This document shows, piece after piece, positions 60,208 to 64,000 of a DNA stretch of 64,000 nt (the stretch's first letter is position 1; every line of letters starts with the position of its first letter). Origin of the DNA: Ammoniphilus sp. CFH 90114 (GTDB lineage: Bacteria > Bacillota > Bacilli > Aneurinibacillales > RAOX-1); NCBI RefSeq assembly GCF_004123195.1, contig NZ_SDLI01000002.1, positions 248,267-312,266 on the forward strand. The letters run 5' to 3'. A program made the translations under genes and the position numbers. The notes under the pieces are model-generated. The model was given only the letters and a program-made list of their open reading frames with translations, was not told the origin of the DNA and searched no databases.

Positions 60208-62538
60208 ATGTTAAACGTATTATCATCCAAAACCCTAAAGAGTTGGGTAACGAAATCTTTAGTATTAGGTTTGCTGGCAGTTCCTGGTTTTGCTTCTGCT
60301 TCGAATGCTTTACCTTTAAGCGATATTGCTAGCAATCCAAACAAAGATGCGATCTTGAAGTTGAACTATGCTGGAGTTGTTAAAGGCTATACGGATGGAA
60401 CGTTTAAACCAAATAAGGAAGTATCCCGTGCTGAGTTTGCAACAATGGCTGTATTAGCTCTTGGTTATACCGAAGAGCAAGTCAAAATGTTCGAAGGACC
60501 AACGAAGTTTAAAGATCTTCCAGACAATCACTGGGCCAACGGATTTATTAATTTGGCTGTTTCCAAGGGAATCATTAAAGGTTATCCAGACGGAACATTC
60601 CAGCCAAACAATACAGTAAAAGTGGCTGAAGCTTTAACCGTTTTCGTTAACGGATTGGATATCGAGGTTCCAGCAAGCACTACGGGATTATGGTACCATC
60701 CTTTCCTTCTTGAAGCGAACAAGGTAGGCATGTATGATTCAACTGAAGTTCCTACGGCTTCTGCTAACCGTGAGGTGATTGCTAAATTTGCAAGCAAGTT
60801 TATGGAAACACCTGTTTATGCAAACGGTGCTTATTATGATAAAGATGGGAACAATGACGGTACAAATAAAAAATTAGCTGTAATAAAAGGCGTAGTTTCT
60901 TCTTTTAACGTTCAGAGTAAAGAAATGAAACTAGTCGGTCAAGAAAACACTTTCGTTTTCGCTGACAATGTTCAGGTATATGGTACTGTAGTGGAAGGTG
61001 CTGAAGTAGAGTACTTAACTAAAGAAGGAAAAGTTTCATTTGTCATCGTCAAGACCTCTCAAGCCAACATTGTAGAAGGAATTATTAAGAGCGGATTGGA
61101 TTTCACGACGGCTGTTGGTGATGAAGACAAATTTCAAGCTTCTGTGAATGGTGAGGATATGGTCCTTGTTGTGGAAAATGGTGTATCCGTAACAAATGCA
61201 CATATTGGCCAGAAGTTTATTGCGGTAAAGGATAAGGAAGGAAAAGTGACTTCGATCTCTTTTGCTGCGAATGAAGCTGTTGGACTTGTAGAAAAGATTT
61301 CTGTTGTTACAGGAACGAATGCGAAGAAAGAAATCACTTTGAATGAAAAAGTGTACAAGTTGGCTTCTAATGCAACGGTTGCAGGAAAAGCTCATCCTCT
61401 TGCTACAGGAACGACAAGCCATTTCGCTGATGTAGCGAAAGGTGACCATGTAAAGCTTAGCTTGAATGTAGACGGAGAGGTTACAGCTATTGAATTCATG
61501 AAGTTAAGCGCAACAGGCGAAATTGCAGTAAATACAGCGGCTAACAAGATCACATTTGGAGGCAAAGAATATTCTATCTTCGCTGATACCCAATTACTAG
61601 TAAATGAAAAAGCCGTAACTGAACTTAATAAGCTTTCTAGCGGAAGTGATGCCGTTCTTACATTTGATTCTAAGGGGAATCTTGTAAAGATAGAGCAAGG
61701 TACTGTTGAAGTTGATGCTGAATTTGTAACTCTAACTACTGCTTTTGCAGAAGGAACACCGGCTACTGTAACTATCGATGGTAATGTGTATCGTGTGGTA
61801 GATACGGCAACTGTAAAGCTAGATCAACAAGTGATAGCTGCCAATCGTATTGCAGCGGATCAACTAAATGATACCAAGATCTCGAGCTTAAAAGTAAGCG
61901 TAGGAACTCAGGATGTTGTTGAACTTGTAGTAGAGAGTCAGAGTATTAAAGGTTTCGTTACAGAAAAGAGCAATACGAGTGTAACCGTAAACGGTAAAGT
62001 TTATGAATTATCAACAGGTGTAACGGTAGATGAAGATGCCGCTACGAATGATAAAGAATATACACTTTCTCTTACGAAAGATGGTAAGGTAAAAGCTATT
62101 ATAGGTGCAGTGAAGACCGTAAGTGGTGCGGTTGATTCTGTGACTGTGGCAAGAGAGAATGGAAATGTAACTACGGCTTCCATTATTATTGGTGGAACAA
62201 CTTATGTAGGGTTGAATGCAGAAGCTGTAGAAGGTATTAGCCAGTTTGAATACGTAACACTAACCTTAAAGCGTGATGGAAAAGTAGCTTCCTCTTCTGC
62301 GGTAGGAGAGAAAGCGCAAGACAATGTGGCATTCATGGGACTAGAAACCCGTGTAAATGGAGAACAATATGTCTTCTATAATAATGTTTCTACGAGCTAC
62401 AAGCTAACGAAAGATTTCGTAGTGAAATCCCATGATGGATCTGCTATGTCTGCGACGGATATCCGTACTACGGATAAAGTCGAGTTATGGAAGAACGCAG
62501 ATAACGAAGTATATCTAATTGTAGTAGAAAAGCGATAA
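60208..62538 (+). CDS. S-layer-homology-domain surface protein
   Basis: This 776-residue protein has a signal peptide ending near FASASNA. Two clear SLH domains follow (VVKGYTDGTFKPNKEVSRAEFATM and IIKGYPDGTFQPNNTVKVAEAL), then a degenerate third (about residues 150-200). The remaining 570 or so residues are beta-rich repeated modules with recurring VNGKxYxL and GKVxxI patterns. The SLH part binds pyruvylated secondary cell-wall polymer and anchors it to the wall. ATG 60208 follows GAGGAGGAG. It is a major or accessory S-layer protein. Confidence 0.9.
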   Translation: MLNVLSSKTLKSWVTKSLVLGLLAVPGFASASNALPLSDIASNPNKDAILKLNYAGVVKGYTDGTFKPNKEVSRAEFATMAVLALGYTEEQVKMFEGPTKFKDLPDNHWANGFINLAVSKGIIKGYPDGTFQPNNTVKVAEALTVFVNGLDIEVPASTTGLWYHPFLLEANKVGMYDSTEVPTASANREVIAKFASKFMETPVYANGAYYDKDGNNDGTNKKLAVIKGVVSSFNVQSKEMKLVGQENTFVFADNVQVYGTVVEGAEVEYLTKEGKVSFVIVKTSQANIVEGIIKSGLDFTTAVGDEDKFQASVNGEDMVLVVENGVSVTNAHIGQKFIAVKDKEGKVTSISFAANEAVGLVEKISVVTGTNAKKEITLNEKVYKLASNATVAGKAHPLATGTTSHFADVAKGDHVKLSLNVDGEVTAIEFMKLSATGEIAVNTAANKITFGGKEYSIFADTQLLVNEKAVTELNKLSSGSDAVLTFDSKGNLVKIEQGTVEVDAEFVTLTTAFAEGTPATVTIDGNVYRVVDTATVKLDQQVIAANRIAADQLNDTKISSLKVSVGTQDVVELVVESQSIKGFVTEKSNTSVTVNGKVYELSTGVTVDEDAATNDKEYTLSLTKDGKVKAIIGAVKTVSGAVDSVTVARENGNVTTASIIIGGTTYVGLNAEAVEGISQFEYVTLTLKRDGKVASSSAVGEKAQDNVAFMGLETRVNGEQYVFYNNVSTSYKLTKDFVVKSHDGSAMSATDIRTTDKVELWKNADNEVYLIVVEKR

Positions 62539-62545
62539 GTAATGG

Positions 62546-62585
62546 GAGAAGGATGTGCCTATTTTGGTGCATCCTTCTTTTTTTG
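62546..62585 (+). terminator. Terminator after the SLH gene
   Basis: AGAAGGATGTGCC (62547-62559) and GGTGCATCCTTCT (62566-62578) are followed by a T-run. Confidence 0.9.
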
Positions 62586-62736
62586 CTTGTTTGGGGACAC
62601 GTTCAAGTTAAGCGGATAAACTTCCGTTATTTCCAAAAGTGGCGCAGAAAAAGGGAAAATAGGTGGAGGATAACAACTTTATCCTCCTATTTGCCGGTGA
62701 TCTACCCAGCACCCGGATCCTCCCAGAATCAAAAAA

Positions 62737-62762
62737 AATAAGCGGAGTAACCTCCGCTTATT
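62737..62762 (-). terminator. Terminator of the OppA-type gene
   Basis: AATAAGCGGAG (62737-62747), a TAAC loop and CTCCGCTTATT (62752-62762) form a perfect stem with an A8 run on its left, which is a T-run for the minus-strand gene. Confidence 0.9.
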
Positions 62763-62775
62763 CTCATCAAATCTA

Positions 62776-64000
62776 TTACTCCATGTAAGCCCACTTCAGG
62801 TCAAGACTTCCAAGACCGTCCATGTAAACATCCTTCAAGTTGTCAGCCTTCATGTAGTTGTAAGTGTAGAAGTAGATTGGCATGAATGGCATTTCGTCCA
62901 TAAGGATCTTCTCAGCCTTTTTGAAGTTTTCCATACGGGCATTGTTATCGTTCATAGCGTAAGTGTCGTTAATTAACTTCGTGAATTCTGGGTTTGTCCA
63001 ATACGTGCGGTTGTTACCTTCAACTGCAACGAAAAGCTCAAGGAAGTTAACAGGATCGTTGATATCCCCTAACCAAGCTCCACGGGACATCATGTATTGG
63101 CCAGCTTTTTCTTCTTCTAATTGTACTTTTCTTTCTTTATTTACTAGAGTAACCTCAACGCCTAGGTTAGCCCTCCATTGATCTTGGATGGCTTGAGCAA
63201 GTTTCGTGTTCAGCTCTTGAGTGTTGTAAAGAAGTTCAATAGGAGGAAGGCTGTCTTTACCAAGTTCCTTCAATCCTTCTTCTAATAGCTTCTTCGCTTC
63301 TTCTACGTTGTTGTCTTGGAATAGACCTTTTTCATTCTCAGGAATCATAGTTGGAGGAACCCAAGCCATAGCAGGCATTTGTCCACCTTGTGCTACGTTT
63401 TCTACTAAGCTCTGACGGTCAATTGCATAAGAGAATGCTTTACGAATTTTTGCGTTCGTGAATGGCTCTTTTGTTGTGTTAAAACGGTAGAGGTAAGTAC
63501 CAGCGATTGGTTGGCTAGTTACTTTACCTTCTTGTAATAGAGGTACTAGAGCATCTGGTGGAATCTCAGAAAGAGGGGATCCTGCCCAGTCCAATTCTCC
63601 TGCTTCAAACATGCTTACTTCTGTATTTTGATCTTCAATGACCATCAACTTAACGGTGTCACCTTTAACAGATGCAGCATCCCAATAGGTGTCACTCTTC
63701 TTAAGTACTAGTTCAGATCCATGAGCCCATTCAGCTAGCTTGTAAGGACCATTACCAACGTGTGTGTTTGCTTCCGCATGCCAATTTGTATTTCCTTCAT
63801 TAACAGCCTTGTTCATTGGGTAGAAAACAGAGAAAGCAGTAAATTCTAAGAAGTAAGGAGTTGGGTTGTTTAAGGTTACTTGAAGAGTCTTTTCGTCAAG
63901 AGCCTTCACACCAACATCGTCAAGGGATGCTTCACCCTTCTTTGCAGCTTCAGCATTCTCGATCAAGTATAGTAAGTTAGCATAAGGAGCTTCATTGGTA
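62776..64000 (-). CDS. Peptide ABC transporter substrate-binding protein (OppA family), 3' part
   Basis: The frame stays open to the window edge (TNEAPYANLLYLIENAEAAKKGE at the N-terminal end of what is visible), so about 408 C-terminal residues are seen and the start lies outside. SBP_bac_5 features include LQVTLNNPTPYFLEFTAF, NGPYKLAEWAHGSELVLKKSDTYWD, FTNAKIRKAFSYAIDRQ and the C-terminal MPIYFYTY. It captures oligopeptides for an Opp-type importer. The TTG at 63966 is internal. Confidence 0.9.
   Translation of the reverse strand, partial: TNEAPYANLLYLIENAEAAKKGEASLDDVGVKALDEKTLQVTLNNPTPYFLEFTAFSVFYPMNKAVNEGNTNWHAEANTHVGNGPYKLAEWAHGSELVLKKSDTYWDAASVKGDTVKLMVIEDQNTEVSMFEAGELDWAGSPLSEIPPDALVPLLQEGKVTSQPIAGTYLYRFNTTKEPFTNAKIRKAFSYAIDRQSLVENVAQGGQMPAMAWVPPTMIPENEKGLFQDNNVEEAKKLLEEGLKELGKDSLPPIELLYNTQELNTKLAQAIQDQWRANLGVEVTLVNKERKVQLEEEKAGQYMMSRGAWLGDINDPVNFLELFVAVEGNNRTYWTNPEFTKLINDTYAMNDNNARMENFKKAEKILMDEMPFMPIYFYTYNYMKADNLKDVYMDGLGSLDLKWAYME

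Overview
The window looks like the chromosome of a spore-forming, S-layer-bearing member of the Bacillales (Paenibacillaceae/Brevibacillus/Ammoniphilus-like). The basis is GGAGG-type ribosome binding sites, many TTG/GTG starts, strong rho-independent terminators, yybP-ykoY, purine and glycine riboswitches, a KinB-like kinase, an SLH-domain surface protein and sigma-54 (SigL-type) promoters. The assignment is inference; no rRNA or tRNA marker is present.

Layout. 0-3 kb: two CBO0543-type membrane proteins flank an Rrf2 regulator with its NmrA/QorB-like oxidoreductase. 3-6 kb: a quinone/redox-stress group (truncated HxlR regulator, DoxX, pirin, DoxX, and a frameshifted copy of a WrbA-like gene whose intact paralogue is at 56.8 kb), followed by debris of an iron alcohol dehydrogenase and of a sigma-54 activator. 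6-23.8 kb: the most striking region, a sigma-54-controlled aromatic-acid island. Near-consensus -24/-12 promoters precede a BenE-type importer, an EamA exporter (and its decayed second copy), an aryl-alcohol/aldehyde dehydrogenase pair, a TRAP-transporter remnant, and a ten-gene operon. That operon encodes a thioesterase, XdhC, a MocA-like cytidylyltransferase, a CoxL/G/M/S-type molybdenum hydroxylase, an aryl-CoA-ligase-like enzyme, an enoyl-CoA hydratase and UbiX. A CBS-PAS-AAA-Fis sigma-54 activator sits in the middle, and GGAAAC/GTTTCC palindromes lie upstream of the promoters. The route implied is import, then alcohol to aldehyde to acid to acyl-CoA to ring hydroxylation and hydration. 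The substrate cannot be read from sequence. The island shows an old duplication with complementary gene loss.

23.8-27 kb: gene debris, an internally deleted IS110-family element with a possible bridge-RNA leader, and small membrane ORFs. 27-37.6 kb: a manganese-type riboswitch with TerC, a lipoprotein, PAP2 phosphatase and atypical kinase; a Ca2+-type P-ATPase; and a MarR-RND-adaptor efflux operon. 37.7-46 kb: KinB-like kinase, malate:quinone oxidoreductase with three phased palindromes upstream, a purine-riboswitch-controlled amidohydrolase, glycine-riboswitch-controlled glyA, and an unrecognised polytopic transporter. 46-55.8 kb: MarR with a DHA2 exporter, a LysR regulator, a CitA/DcuS-type two-component system with a TctCBA tricarboxylate transporter, and an AEC carrier. 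55.8-64 kb: a DODA-type dioxygenase divergent from the intact WrbA-like gene, threonine dehydratase divergent from RidA, two Gln-rich proteins, an SLH protein, and the 3' part of an OppA-type binding protein that runs off the window.

No CRISPR array, tRNA, rRNA, prophage or replication origin was seen. Coordinates were worked out by eye. Where a start codon differs from the longest open frame, the choice rests on the ribosome binding site.
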